A DNA stretch of 64,000 bases, taken from positions 1,770,501 through 1,834,500 of the forward strand of contig NZ_CP007806.1 of the NCBI RefSeq assembly GCF_000219535.2, given 5' to 3'. The position numbers and the translations under genes are program-made. The stretch is from Brevibacillus laterosporus LMG 15441. GTDB taxonomy: Bacteria > Bacillota > Bacilli > Brevibacillales > Brevibacillaceae. The notes beneath the pieces are model-generated. The model was given only the letters and a program-made list of their open reading frames with translations, searched no databases and was not told the DNA's origin. This document shows, piece by piece, positions 34,215 to 43,033 of the stretch; position 1 is the stretch's first letter; the number at the start of each line of letters is the position of its first letter.

Positions 34215-34462
34215 GATGCGACTGATAGTTGGAGCGACAAAATGCTAGAGGTTATACAACCAAAAGGGTTGCAGGAAAATAAAAGATAGAAAAGTTGACC
34301 AAGTAGGAAAGTTGCCAATCTATAGAGTGATAGGAAACTTGTGAATTTACTTGTCACAATTGCTGTTATGACTTGTTTCAATATTGGCTACATTATATAA
34401 TTGAATTGCCATTGTTTGCTACTCTTGGACAGGTATATTATTTGCAAAGGGGTTGAATTGGG

Positions 34463-34633
34463 ATGCAATGGGTTATGGACGTAACCATGTTTCTGATAAC
34501 TCTGTTTATTTTGGCTGGGGTCTTTCGTTCCATAAAGGCGAAAAACAGGTTTGCCACAGCGTTTGGCTTGGTGTCATTAGCAGTATTTGTCTACGCCGAT
34601 TTCCTTATTCTTAAATTCGCAACAGGTGCGTAA
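34463..34633 (+). CDS. Small two-helix membrane protein, DUF2759-like
   Basis: A 56-aa ORF has two predicted TM helices (VTMFLITLFILAGVF and FGLVSLAVFVYADFLIL) joined by the basic turn RSIKAKNRFATA. Size, topology and turn resemble the YqgW/DUF2759 family of Bacillales. AAAGGGG lies 12 nt upstream of the ATG. A terminator follows immediately. The function is unknown. Confidence 0.6.
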   Translation: MQWVMDVTMFLITLFILAGVFRSIKAKNRFATAFGLVSLAVFVYADFLILKFATGA

Positions 34634-34660
34634 TTGTAAAATGTAAGTGGTTTCATCATG

Positions 34661-34693
34661 AGAAGCTTTTGCTTTTGCAAAGCTTCTTTTTTT
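34661..34693 (+). terminator. Terminator of the small membrane protein gene
   Basis: AGAAGCTTTTGC and GCAAAGCTTCT form a stem around TTTT, followed by TTTTTTT. Confidence 0.85.
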
Positions 34694-34799
34694 ATGTTTA
34701 TTTCGTGTAAGAATCCAAAGTCAATTCGAATGACGTTCTCCTATTGACGCATGATCAAGAAGGGGTTACGTCATACTAGAAATAGGAGGTGGAGTAATA

Positions 34800-35972
34800 A
34801 TGAGATGGCGTAAAGGCAAGTCCGATTCTGTTCACATTAAGGGAACCCTCATGACAGATTCAAAAACCAAGTGGCTGTGCCAACGATTAAAGGCAGGGCA
34901 TATTGCCATGATTGACCATAAAAATCTGGATGTAACAGCGGCTGAAGACCTGATTGCATCTCAAGTACAAGCAGTTATCAATCTCTCCCCCTTTTTGACA
35001 GGCGATTTTTTGACAGAAGGAGCAGCCCTTCTTTTACAAGAGAACATAATACTTTATGAGATCGAACATACAGCAGCTGTTACAAGAGATTTACAAGAGT
35101 TTTTAGACGGAAAGCAAATCGAAATTATCAATGATTGCTTACATGCTCTTCCTGCCAAACAACCAATCAAGATTGCTCTACGTCCATTTCGTATGTCAGA
35201 TTACGAAACGAGAGCGCAGCAAGCTATAAATCACGAGCCAAAACATTACATACAGTTTCTAACAAATACGCTATCGTTTCTGGAACAAGAAAAAAACCTT
35301 TTTACAGCTAAACTTCCATCTGTCTGCATCCGTGCGTCGTTTACGAATCGATTTGTTGTGCTTGTGAACCGTGGGCCCTCTGCACGAGACGATCTTCACT
35401 CATTATCCTCATTTATAAAGAAGTATCGACCAATTCTGCTTGCGGTAGATGGGGGAGCTGATGTCATCCTGAGCTGTGGATGGATTCCTGACGTTATTTT
35501 AGGTGATTTAGATAGCGTATCGGATCGGGCCCTGTTTTCTGGAGCAGACATTATCTTGCACGCTTATAAAAATGGAATCGCACCTGGTCGAAGTCGGTTA
35601 GATAGGCTGGGGGTGTCGTATCAGCTCTTACCCGCTCCTGGTACGAGTGAGGACGTAGCAATGCTAGTTGCTTATCAAGGTCAGGCTACTCGGATTATTA
35701 CAGTCGGGAGTCATACCAACATGCAAGATTTCTTGGAAAAAGGAAGAAAGGGAATGGCTAGTACTTTTCTTATTCGTACTCGCATTGGACATAAGCTGAT
35801 TGACGCAAAGGGCGTTCATTACTTGATTCAGCAAAAAGAAATGTACAAGCCTTCTGTGGCTACTGTTGTGGCAAGCTCTTTGTGCTTACTTCTTCTGCTT
35901 TTATTCATGCATCCAACCATTCGTACTGTTGGCTATATGCTCTGGACGCACGTTAGTAGGGGAATGGTATGA
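34800..35972 (+). CDS. steA: SteA-like cytokinetic ring / thiamine-pyrophosphokinase-fold protein
   Basis: The 390-aa protein matches the SteA family (putative cytokinetic ring protein): an N-terminal beta-rich part (ISLE-like GHIAMIDHKNLDVTAAEDLI), a middle TPPK-fold domain (LLAVDGGADVILSCGWIPDV, ILGDLDSVSDRAL), and one C-terminal TM helix (VATVVASSLCLLLLLLFM). In Corynebacterium SteA and SteB affect cell separation. AGGAGGTGG precedes the ATG. The gene is translationally coupled (ATGA overlap) to two glycosyltransferase genes, suggesting a joint role in division-linked envelope glycan synthesis. The role is inferred from family and context. Confidence 0.82.
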   Translation: MRWRKGKSDSVHIKGTLMTDSKTKWLCQRLKAGHIAMIDHKNLDVTAAEDLIASQVQAVINLSPFLTGDFLTEGAALLLQENIILYEIEHTAAVTRDLQEFLDGKQIEIINDCLHALPAKQPIKIALRPFRMSDYETRAQQAINHEPKHYIQFLTNTLSFLEQEKNLFTAKLPSVCIRASFTNRFVVLVNRGPSARDDLHSLSSFIKKYRPILLAVDGGADVILSCGWIPDVILGDLDSVSDRALFSGADIILHAYKNGIAPGRSRLDRLGVSYQLLPAPGTSEDVAMLVAYQGQATRIITVGSHTNMQDFLEKGRKGMASTFLIRTRIGHKLIDAKGVHYLIQQKEMYKPSVATVVASSLCLLLLLLFMHPTIRTVGYMLWTHVSRGMV

Positions 35973-36646
35973 GAGTTAGCGCGATTATTCCAGCCTTTAA
36001 TGAGCAGGATTGGATTGAGGAAACCGTTTCTACATTAAGAGGGTCATCGTTCATCCATGAGTTGATTGTAGTAGATGATGGGAGTATCGATTGTACTGCT
36101 GACATCGCTCGGCCTTGGGTGGATCAGCTCATTATCATGCCTAAGAATGTTGGCAAGGGAGCTGCTTTGCATGCGGGTTGGAAGGAAGCGACAGGTGATA
36201 TTATTTTGTTTTTGGATGCTGATTTACAAAAGAGCGCCTGTGAAGTAGATAAATTACTGACTCCTGTCGTCAGAAAAGATTGTGATATGTCGATAGCTAT
36301 ATTACCTAAAGCCCCTCGTAAGGCTGGCTTTGGACTAGCTAAAAAGCTGGCCCATCAAGGGATAGTACAGATGACTCTACAGAAGCTGCAAGCCCCTTTA
36401 TCCGGACAAAGAGCTTTTAGACGCGATTTATTTTCCTGTGTTCGGTTCGTGGATTGTGGGTTTGGGATTGAGGTAGCAATGACAATTGATATTTTACGAG
36501 CTGGATATCGAATCATAGAAGTTCCGGTGAATTTCACACATCGTTATACAACAAACAATCTTCACGGATTTTTGCATAGGGGCAAAGAGTTTTGGCATGT
36601 GTACCGAACCTTACAACGCAAGCGGCAGGAGGTGGAAAAGAGATGA
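35969..36646 (+). CDS. Family 2 glycosyltransferase
   Basis: A 225-aa GT-A fold enzyme: AIIPAFNEQDWIEETVSTL, VVDDGSIDCT, KNVGKGAALHAGW and the metal-binding LFLDADLQ (DxD-like). It lacks C-terminal TM helices, unlike DPM-synthase-like relatives with anchors. Its ATG overlaps the steA stop and its own stop overlaps the next ATG, so the three genes are coupled. Sugar donor and acceptor are unknown; the WecA-like neighbour suggests a polyprenyl-phosphate acceptor. Confidence 0.9.
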   Translation: MRVSAIIPAFNEQDWIEETVSTLRGSSFIHELIVVDDGSIDCTADIARPWVDQLIIMPKNVGKGAALHAGWKEATGDIILFLDADLQKSACEVDKLLTPVVRKDCDMSIAILPKAPRKAGFGLAKKLAHQGIVQMTLQKLQAPLSGQRAFRRDLFSCVRFVDCGFGIEVAMTIDILRAGYRIIEVPVNFTHRYTTNNLHGFLHRGKEFWHVYRTLQRKRQEVEKR

Positions 36647-37578
36647 ATAATAGCTCCATACCATTACTATCCTGTATTGCCATCATGCTACCGCTGATCT
36701 TGCACGATGTATTTTTCCTTCGAGGAATTAAAATATTGAAGAAACACGAGATTGTCAGATTAAATTATCAGGAGGAATTGATACCAACAGGCTGCGGGTG
36801 GTTTTTATTTTTTTATATTACCAGTACCTATTTGCTGCTCTTGCTATTATGGTGCTTTCAGCCTTCTGTAGCATTACCTTGGAAATTGGGGGTGTTTTTT
36901 CTTTGTGGTTCTTTTGCAATCGCCGCGCTGGGCTGGCAGGATGACTGCGCGCACGATAAGCATATTAAGGGATTCCGCGGACATGTCGGTATCCTAGTTA
37001 CTGAACGAAGAATGACCAGTGGCTTTTTAAAAGCCTGGGCAGGGGGCAATATCTCTCTTATTATTTGTCTGGCGTTATACGATAATGTGCTGGAGATTCT
37101 GTTTCATACCATCCTCCTTGCCTTGTCGATTAATCTAATAAACCTATTTGATCTGCGACCTGGAAGAGCCAGTAAGGTATTTTTGAGCTTATTTATTCTT
37201 GTGTTAGTATCGACTCCTTTTTTTAGCGTACCAGTGTCGTGGATCATGATTTATCCCATTATAAGTGCGACCCTTCTTTTATTTTATCATGATGCAAAAC
37301 GTATGGTCATGCTAGGAGATACAGGCTCCAATTATCTTGGATTTATTTTAGGGTACACGTTAATCAGTACTACTCCCTTGAACATCAAAATTGTTTTTTT
37401 TCTACTGTTTCTGTTTCTGCATATATTGGCAGAGCGTTATTCATTTACGACCTTTATCCGAAATCGCCCTCTTTTGCATAAACTAGATTTATTGGGAGGA
37501 AAAAAAGCTCCGCCTATGCATAGCGAAGCTTCTTACTCATCATCTTCATCGGGATCTCGCTTCATAAAGCGCGGTTGA
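36643..37578 (+). CDS. MraY/WecA-like polyprenyl-phosphate glycosyltransferase (GT4)
   Basis: The 311-aa membrane protein has about nine helices, the DD pair of the family in WQDDCAHDKHIKGFRGH and the C-terminal motif MLGDTGSNYLGFILGY, typical of phospho-sugar transferases that load polyprenyl phosphate. The ATG at 36643 overlaps the previous stop and follows AGGAGGTGG; a longer frame to 36592 is the GT2 coding region. The 3' end converges on and overlaps yqzF by 46 bp, and the yqzF terminator lies inside this coding sequence. Confidence 0.88.
   Translation: MNNSSIPLLSCIAIMLPLILHDVFFLRGIKILKKHEIVRLNYQEELIPTGCGWFLFFYITSTYLLLLLLWCFQPSVALPWKLGVFFLCGSFAIAALGWQDDCAHDKHIKGFRGHVGILVTERRMTSGFLKAWAGGNISLIICLALYDNVLEILFHTILLALSINLINLFDLRPGRASKVFLSLFILVLVSTPFFSVPVSWIMIYPIISATLLLFYHDAKRMVMLGDTGSNYLGFILGYTLISTTPLNIKIVFFLLFLFLHILAERYSFTTFIRNRPLLHKLDLLGGKKAPPMHSEASYSSSSSGSRFIKRG
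37501..37531 (-). terminator. Terminator of yqzF inside the convergent GT4 gene
   Basis: AAGCTTCGC and GCGGAGCTTTTTT form a minus-strand stem with T tract just past the stop at 37533. It encodes the last codons of the GT4 protein on the plus strand. Confidence 0.75.
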
Positions 37579-37841
37579 ACGCGATTGCGTTTACGGTCAT
37601 GATGCAAAATAAAGCCTCCAATAAATGCAATAGGCACAACAAATAAAAAGGCTCCTAAAGTGAAGTGCCCCCACATAAATTGATTGATATCAGGATTAAA
37701 GTATTGATAGAGTGTATCGCGCATTATCTTAAAGCCCCAGCCTGCGATGACAGCGGGAATTACCATGATGAGCAACGCAACCAGTCTTTGACCAAGCAAC
37801 CAAGACACATCCTTTTGTAAAGGTTTGTTTATTTCCATCAT
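37533..37841 (-). CDS. yqzF: DUF2627 membrane protein (YqzF-like)
   Basis: A 102-aa protein has two TM helices (LVALLIMVIPAVIAGWGF and FTLGAFLFVVPIAFIGGFIL) and a charged tail (HHDRKRNRVQPRFMKRDPDE). It matches DUF2627, which in B. subtilis lies next to the bkdR regulator exactly as here, divergent from it. Two tandem ATGs are possible starts, and no strong Shine-Dalgarno sequence separates them. The function is unknown. Confidence 0.85.
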   Translation of the reverse strand: MMEINKPLQKDVSWLLGQRLVALLIMVIPAVIAGWGFKIMRDTLYQYFNPDINQFMWGHFTLGAFLFVVPIAFIGGFILHHDRKRNRVQPRFMKRDPDEDDE

Positions 37842-37942
37842 AAAACATCTGGGGATGCTTGTCTAACCTACAAAATACGATAAAATGTAAGGTGGAAGAT
37901 TCAGCCATAGCAGCAGTCCTCAATGAAAGGGGTGGGTTTTAT

Positions 37943-40021
37943 ATGCATAAAGTTATTGTAGTGGGGGCTGGAAAAGGCGGTACACTACTAATCCACTTAT
38001 TGTTGCAGATGGAGGGTGTAAAGCTGATTGCTGTGATCGACCACAATGCTGATGCCCCAGGTATACTAGTGGCTAACTCTCTTGGGATACAGGTAGGGAC
38101 GGATTATGTTCCTTATTTGGCTGATGTGGATTTGATTTTAGAAGCAACTGGCGATCCTCATGCCTATGATGACATTTTAAAGAAAAAGCGTGCTGAAACG
38201 GTTTTAATACCAGGTAACTTTACGAGTATTATCATGAGATTGATTCGTGAGCACGAAAAGCTTATTCAGACACTTCGTCAAAAGCAACGAGAGTATGATA
38301 CCATGCTAAACTCCACTCATGACGCAATTATTGCTGTCAATGAAGAGGGGAAGGTAACGATCTTTAATCGAGCTAGTGAAAAGCTGATGGGGTTGTCTAA
38401 GAATGAAGTGATTGGTACGCGTGCGGAGCATACGATTCCGAATACACGTTTACACTATGTACTAAAATCCGGTCAGCCAGAGATTAATCAGGAGCAGGCC
38501 TTAACAAATGACACTCGTATTATTACGAATCGGGTACCTGTACGAAATGATGCTGGGGAAGTGGTCGGGGCTGTCTCCGTCTTCCGAGATATTACCGAAA
38601 TTATATCTTTACTTGAAGAGGTAACCGATTTAAAAGAATTACAAAGCTTATTGCAAGGAATTTTACATTCCTCTGACGAGGCGATTTCTGTTGTTGATGG
38701 AGATGGGATCGGACTATTGATTAACCCAGCCTATACACGCATTACGGGAATGACACCCAAGGATGTTATAGGCAAGCCAGCTACTGTGGATATTTCTGAA
38801 GGTGAGAGTATGCATATGCAAGTGCTGCGTACCAAAAAACCAGTTCGCGGTGTACGTATGAAGCTAGGGCCAATGCGTAAGGATGTGGTGGTAAACGTAG
38901 CCCCGGTGCTGGTTAATGGAGAATTGCGTGGCAGTGTAGGCGTTATTCATGATATATCTGAATTTAAGACCTTATCTGAAGAATTAGAGACGGCTAAACG
39001 ACTGATCCGCACTCTGGAAGCAAAGTATACCTTCGATGATATTATCGGGGATAGTGAAACGATGAAGGGTGCGATTGAACAGGCTAAGCTGGCTGCCATG
39101 ACTCCAGCTACGGTCATTTTGCGTGGTGAATCAGGAACGGGTAAGGAATTGTTTGCCCATGCGATTCATAATGGAAGCTCGCGAAAGTACAATCAATTCA
39201 TTCGGGTTAATTGTGCATCCTTATCAGAGACCCTGTTAGAGAGTGAACTGTTTGGGTATGAGGAGGGAGCCTTCACTGGTGCAAAACGTGGGGGCAAACG
39301 CGGTCTATTTGAGGAAGCTAGTGGCGGTACCATTTTCCTAGATGAAATTGGTGAGCTATCAATGGGTATGCAGGCTAAGCTTTTACGCGTATTACAGGAA
39401 AAAGAGATTATCCGTGTTGGTGGCACCAAAGCGATTCCAATCGATGTTCGCATTATTGCAGCTACACATGTTCATATGGAAACAGCAATACAAGCTGGCA
39501 AATTCCGAGAAGATTTGTATTATCGCTTACATGTGCTCCCGATTTACATACCACCTTTGCGTCAACGGCAGGAGGACTTGGAAGCGCTTGCTAGTTTTTT
39601 GCTCCAAAAATTTAATCTCGAATATGGTCGCCACGTTCAGCAAATCAACAAATCCACACTAGAAGTCCTAAAAGGATACCGTTGGCCAGGTAACGTTCGT
39701 GAGCTCGAAAATATTTTGGGACGGGCTATTATTCACATGAAATTTACAGAGATAGAGATCATGCCGCATCATTTGCCACCCTTGGAACGAACTGATGCTT
39801 CTCAAACGGAAGCGGTCAATCAGAAACCAACTAATAGGAAAAGTAGAACCTTAAAGCAAGCCGTCGAAGAGGCGGAGAAACAATGTATTTTACAAGAGTT
39901 ACATAAGGCAAAGGGCAATCGAACAGAAGCAGCTAAGCAGTTAGGTGTATCCTTACGCAATCTTTATTACAAAATGGAGAAACTAGGCATTTTGGAAACG
40001 AATCCACAAGATGGTTTGTGA
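37943..40021 (+). CDS. bkdR: Sigma-54-dependent activator BkdR
   Basis: This 692-aa enhancer-binding protein controls branched-chain keto-acid catabolism. It has an N-terminal Rossmann-like domain ([17 protein letters not shown], about 1-100), two PAS domains (about 120-230 and 240-345), the AAA+ domain with Walker A GESGTGKE, the sigma-54 contact loop GAFTGA and Walker [12 protein letters not shown], and a Fis-type HTH at the end ([20 protein letters not shown]). The start at 37943 follows AAAGGGGTGGG; the longer ORF has no site. It sits directly before its predicted target promoter. Confidence 0.95.
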   Translation: MHKVIVVGAGKGGTLLIHLLLQMEGVKLIAVIDHNADAPGILVANSLGIQVGTDYVPYLADVDLILEATGDPHAYDDILKKKRAETVLIPGNFTSIIMRLIREHEKLIQTLRQKQREYDTMLNSTHDAIIAVNEEGKVTIFNRASEKLMGLSKNEVIGTRAEHTIPNTRLHYVLKSGQPEINQEQALTNDTRIITNRVPVRNDAGEVVGAVSVFRDITEIISLLEEVTDLKELQSLLQGILHSSDEAISVVDGDGIGLLINPAYTRITGMTPKDVIGKPATVDISEGESMHMQVLRTKKPVRGVRMKLGPMRKDVVVNVAPVLVNGELRGSVGVIHDISEFKTLSEELETAKRLIRTLEAKYTFDDIIGDSETMKGAIEQAKLAAMTPATVILRGESGTGKELFAHAIHNGSSRKYNQFIRVNCASLSETLLESELFGYEEGAFTGAKRGGKRGLFEEASGGTIFLDEIGELSMGMQAKLLRVLQEKEIIRVGGTKAIPIDVRIIAATHVHMETAIQAGKFREDLYYRLHVLPIYIPPLRQRQEDLEALASFLLQKFNLEYGRHVQQINKSTLEVLKGYRWPGNVRELENILGRAIIHMKFTEIEIMPHHLPPLERTDASQTEAVNQKPTNRKSRTLKQAVEEAEKQCILQELHKAKGNRTEAAKQLGVSLRNLYYKMEKLGILETNPQDGL

Positions 40022-40026
40022 AGATC

Positions 40027-40067
40027 TGCAAAATTTTGCGTGCAAAGGATTGCAAAGTAGTGCAAAA
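40027..40067 (+). promoter_or_regulatory. Probable BkdR upstream activating sequence
   Basis: TGCAAA occurs at 40027, 40041, 40051 and 40061; the last three are direct repeats at an exact 10-bp period, and an inverted TTTTGC at 40034-40039 makes the first a near palindrome. The block lies about 80 bp upstream of the -24 element, a normal distance for an enhancer-binding protein. It begins 6 bp after the bkdR stop. Confidence 0.65.
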
Positions 40068-40139
40068 TATTTCATCATAGATAAAGTGAAACGTGTTGTT
40101 CACATCCTCTCCACCGATTGTTCACAAATATCTTGTGGG

Positions 40140-40157
40140 TTGGCATGCTTATTGCTT
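40140..40157 (+). promoter_or_regulatory. Sigma-54 (-24/-12) promoter of bcd
   Basis: TTGGCATGCTTATTGCTT matches the sigma-54 consensus TTGGCAC-N5-TTGC, with GG at 40142-40143 and GC at 40154-40155, ten bases apart. It lies 93 bp before the bcd ATG and downstream of the repeats attributed to BkdR. Confidence 0.85.
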
Positions 40158-40248
40158 TAGAAAAAAGGTAGGTTGTGTAAGCGAATTCATAGAAAGAAAA
40201 ACAAACCCCAAAAATCGTTTTGGAATAGAAACAGCAGGAGGGCTACTC

Positions 40249-41340
40249 ATGAAAATCTTTGATTATATGCAAAAATACGATTACGAACAATTGGTGTTTT
40301 GTCAGGATGAGACTTCTGGATTAAAAGCAATTATTGCAATTCATGATACAACGCTTGGCCCAGCTTTGGGTGGTACACGGATGTGGATGTATAATTCCGA
40401 AGAAGAGGCAATTGAAGATGCACTTCGCTTGTCTCGTGGTATGACGTATAAAGCTGCGGCAGCAGGACTTAATTTGGGCGGAGGAAAAGCGGTTATTATC
40501 GGTGATCCTCGTAAAGATAAGAGCGAAGAGTTATTCCGAGCATTCGGGCGTTTTGTCCAAGGCTTGAACGGACGTTATATTACGGCTGAAGATGTAGGAA
40601 CAACTGTTGCTGATATGGATTTAATTTATCAAGAAACTAACTATGTAACAGGCGTATCACCAGCATTTGGTTCTGGTGGAAATCCTTCTCCTGTAACAGC
40701 CTATGGAGTGTATCGCGGGATGAAGGCAGCAGTAAAACGCGGCTTTGGTCATGATGATCTCTCCGGTAAAACAATTGCTGTTCAAGGGGTAGGGAATGTT
40801 GCTTACAATTTGTGCCGCTATTTGCATGAAGAAGGCGCAAATCTAATTGTAACGGATATTAACACGGAAAATGTTCAACGTGCGGTTGTGGACTTTGGAG
40901 CTAAAGCGGTAGGAGTCAATGAAATCTTCGGCGTTGAGTGCGATATCTTCTCTCCATGTGCATTAGGTGCAATTATCAATGATGACACCATTCCACAATT
41001 TAAAGCCAAAGTAATTGCTGGAGCGGCTAATAATCAATTAAAAGAAGAACGTCACGGCGACATTATCCAGGAAATGGGCATCGTCTATGCACCTGATTAT
41101 GTAATTAACGCTGGTGGTGTCATTAACGTTGCAGATGAATTGCATGGCTACAACCGTGAACGTGCTATGAAGAAGGTAGAGACGATTTACGATAATATGA
41201 ACCGCGTGTTTGAGATTGCAGATCGCGATAATATTCCTACGTACAAAGCGGCTGATCGCATGGCAGAGGAGCGTATTGCTCGTCTAGCTAGATCACGTAA
41301 AACGTTTTTGCGTGATCCAAAAGCAAGCTTACCAAAGTAA
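40249..41340 (+). CDS. bcd: Leucine dehydrogenase
   Basis: The 363-aa enzyme deaminates Leu, Val and Ile to their 2-oxo acids with NAD+. Family signatures are [11 protein letters not shown], the catalytic Lys in [13 protein letters not shown] (about residue 80), the [10 protein letters not shown] loop and the Rossmann [11 protein letters not shown]. Length matches the family. The ATG at 40249 follows GCAGGAGGG; the longer frame from 40093 runs through the sigma-54 promoter. It is followed by a terminator, so it is uncoupled from the keto-acid dehydrogenase genes. Confidence 0.97.
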   Translation: MKIFDYMQKYDYEQLVFCQDETSGLKAIIAIHDTTLGPALGGTRMWMYNSEEEAIEDALRLSRGMTYKAAAAGLNLGGGKAVIIGDPRKDKSEELFRAFGRFVQGLNGRYITAEDVGTTVADMDLIYQETNYVTGVSPAFGSGGNPSPVTAYGVYRGMKAAVKRGFGHDDLSGKTIAVQGVGNVAYNLCRYLHEEGANLIVTDINTENVQRAVVDFGAKAVGVNEIFGVECDIFSPCALGAIINDDTIPQFKAKVIAGAANNQLKEERHGDIIQEMGIVYAPDYVINAGGVINVADELHGYNRERAMKKVETIYDNMNRVFEIADRDNIPTYKAADRMAEERIARLARSRKTFLRDPKASLPK

Positions 41341-41373
41341 GAACAACTTGACTGAAAAAAGCATTGGTAGTAC

Positions 41374-41408
41374 GGTAGTGCAAGAATGTAATTGATTCTT
41401 GCACTACC
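41374..41408. other. Perfect 14-bp inverted repeat downstream of bcd
   Basis: GGTAGTGCAAGAAT and ATTCTTGCACTACC form a perfect stem with a 7-nt loop, but no T tract follows. It may stabilise the bcd mRNA 3' end or be an operator. A true terminator lies 60 bp further on. Confidence 0.6.
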
Positions 41409-41462
41409 TACACGATCTACTTCATGCCAAGTCCCAAGATAAAAAGGCAGAACAAATGAGAA

Positions 41463-41508
41463 AAGAGTAGGAGTTGGACCATTTCTTGACACATCCAACT
41501 CTTTTTTT
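41463..41508 (+). terminator. Terminator between bcd and lpdV
   Basis: GAGTTGGA (41471-41478) and TCCAACTC (41494-41501) pair and are followed by TTTTTTT. It separates bcd from the dehydrogenase operon. Confidence 0.8.
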
Positions 41509-41527
41509 AGTACCAGGTCATGGAATG

Positions 41528-41536
41528 TGGTATAAT
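41528..41536 (+). promoter_or_regulatory. Extended -10 promoter of lpdV-bkdAA-bkdAB-bkdB
   Basis: TGGTATAAT is a good extended -10, 58 bp before the lpdV start. No clear -35. It suggests that the dehydrogenase genes can be transcribed by the vegetative holoenzyme apart from sigma-54 read-through. Confidence 0.5.
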
Positions 41537-41593
41537 GTGTCTCGGTAAGGCAAAAGCAACACATAGCTACTACAGGGTAAAGGAGATATGAAC

Positions 41594-43015
41594 ATGTCCC
41601 AAGAATTTGATCTTGTCGTGCTTGGTGGAGGAATTGGCGGCTATGTAGCGGCGATCCGTGCCACACAATTAGGCATGTCGGTAGCCATCGTCGAAAAGGA
41701 TAAAATGGGCGGAACGTGCCTACACCGCGGATGCATACCATCCAAAGCATTATTGCGTAGTGCCGAGGTTTTTGCCACGATCAAGGAAAGTGAAAAATAT
41801 GGGGTCCGCACAGGTAATGTAGAGCTGGATTTTGGGCTGGTACAACAGCGCAAACGCTCGATAACGGAGCAATTGCATAAAGGCGTAGAATACTTGATGA
41901 GCAAAGGAAAAATCAAAATATATCAAGGATTTGGTCGCGTAATGGGACCAAGCATATTTTCTCCGCAAGCTGGTGCGGTGCGCATTGAGACAACGGATGG
42001 TGAACAAGAAATCATCGTTCCTCGCTTCTTATTGATTGCAACTGGCTCTAGACCACGCGTTTTACCTGGCCTAAATATAGATGGAATACATATAATGACG
42101 AGCGATGAAGCGTTGGAAATGGAACAGCTCCCAGCGTCTATGATCATCGTTGGTGGTGGAGTTATCGGTATGGAATGGGCATCCTTGTTAAGAGACTTTG
42201 GTGTGGATGTGACCGTAATCGAGTACGGGGATCGCATTTTGCCAACAGAGGATGCTGATATCAGTAAGGAATTAACTCGCATACTTAAAAAACGAAAAGT
42301 AAAAATCGTGACAAATGCAAAAGTAATGTCCGAAACCGCTCAGGTGGCGGAAGGTCAGGTAAGCGTACAAGCGGAGGTAAAGGGAGAAATTCAAACCTTT
42401 ATCGCTGAAAAAATGCTCTTGTCTGTTGGCCGTCAAGCTAATGTAGATAATTTAGGCATAGAAGCCACTGAAATTAAGGTAGATCAGGGGCATATTGCAG
42501 TTAATTCTACCTATCAAACGGCTGAACCGCATATCTATGCAGTAGGAGACGTGATTGGTGGAATTCAATTGGCTCACGTAGCTGCTCACGAAGGAATTTT
42601 GGCCGTTGAGCATATGAATAATCGACCAGTGGAGACACTTGATCCGGCAAAGGTAGCCAAATGCACCTATAGCCGTCCCGAAGTAGCAAGTGTAGGCTTA
42701 AGTGAAGCAGAAGCGAAACAACAGGGTTATCGCGTTAAAACAGGCAAATTTAGTTTTAAATCACTAGGCAAAGCATTAGTTTTTGGAGAAAACGATGGAT
42801 TTGTAAAATTAGTTGTCGATGAACAAACCAATGATGTACTTGGTGTACACATGATTGGGCCGCATGTTACTGAAATGATTTCAGAAGGAGCATTAGCGCG
42901 TGTATTGGATGCGACCCCATGGGAGATCGCCCATACCATTCATCCGCACCCGACATTGTCGGAAGCCTTTGCGGAAGCGGCTCTGGATGTTGACAATCTG
43001 GCTATTCATTCTTAA
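41594..43015 (+). CDS. lpdV: Dihydrolipoyl dehydrogenase (E3) of the branched-chain complex
   Basis: A 473-aa FAD disulfide reductase: FAD motif VVLGGGIGGYVAA, redox disulfide GGTCLHRGCIPSK, NAD motif IIVGGGVIGMEWAS, second FAD motif IYAVGDVIGG and the C-terminal HPHPTLSE active-site His-Glu. It reoxidises the lipoyl arm of the E2. The start is ATG 41594, 8 nt after AAAGGAG; ATG 41588 is too close. It is the first gene of a four-gene operon, 18 bp before bkdAA. Confidence 0.96.
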   Translation: MSQEFDLVVLGGGIGGYVAAIRATQLGMSVAIVEKDKMGGTCLHRGCIPSKALLRSAEVFATIKESEKYGVRTGNVELDFGLVQQRKRSITEQLHKGVEYLMSKGKIKIYQGFGRVMGPSIFSPQAGAVRIETTDGEQEIIVPRFLLIATGSRPRVLPGLNIDGIHIMTSDEALEMEQLPASMIIVGGGVIGMEWASLLRDFGVDVTVIEYGDRILPTEDADISKELTRILKKRKVKIVTNAKVMSETAQVAEGQVSVQAEVKGEIQTFIAEKMLLSVGRQANVDNLGIEATEIKVDQGHIAVNSTYQTAEPHIYAVGDVIGGIQLAHVAAHEGILAVEHMNNRPVETLDPAKVAKCTYSRPEVASVGLSEAEAKQQGYRVKTGKFSFKSLGKALVFGENDGFVKLVVDEQTNDVLGVHMIGPHVTEMISEGALARVLDATPWEIAHTIHPHPTLSEAFAEAALDVDNLAIHS

Positions 43016-43033
43016 ATGCAGGGAGGAAACCTT

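Noticed and set aside
34178-34381. 67-codon minus-strand ORF
   Set aside because: It runs out of frame over the LysR remnant, has no ribosome binding site and ends in the relic sequence.
41187-41750. 187-codon minus-strand ORF across the bcd-lpdV gap
   Set aside because: It is antisense to bcd, a terminator and lpdV; composition is unlike the other proteins and no start signal is present.
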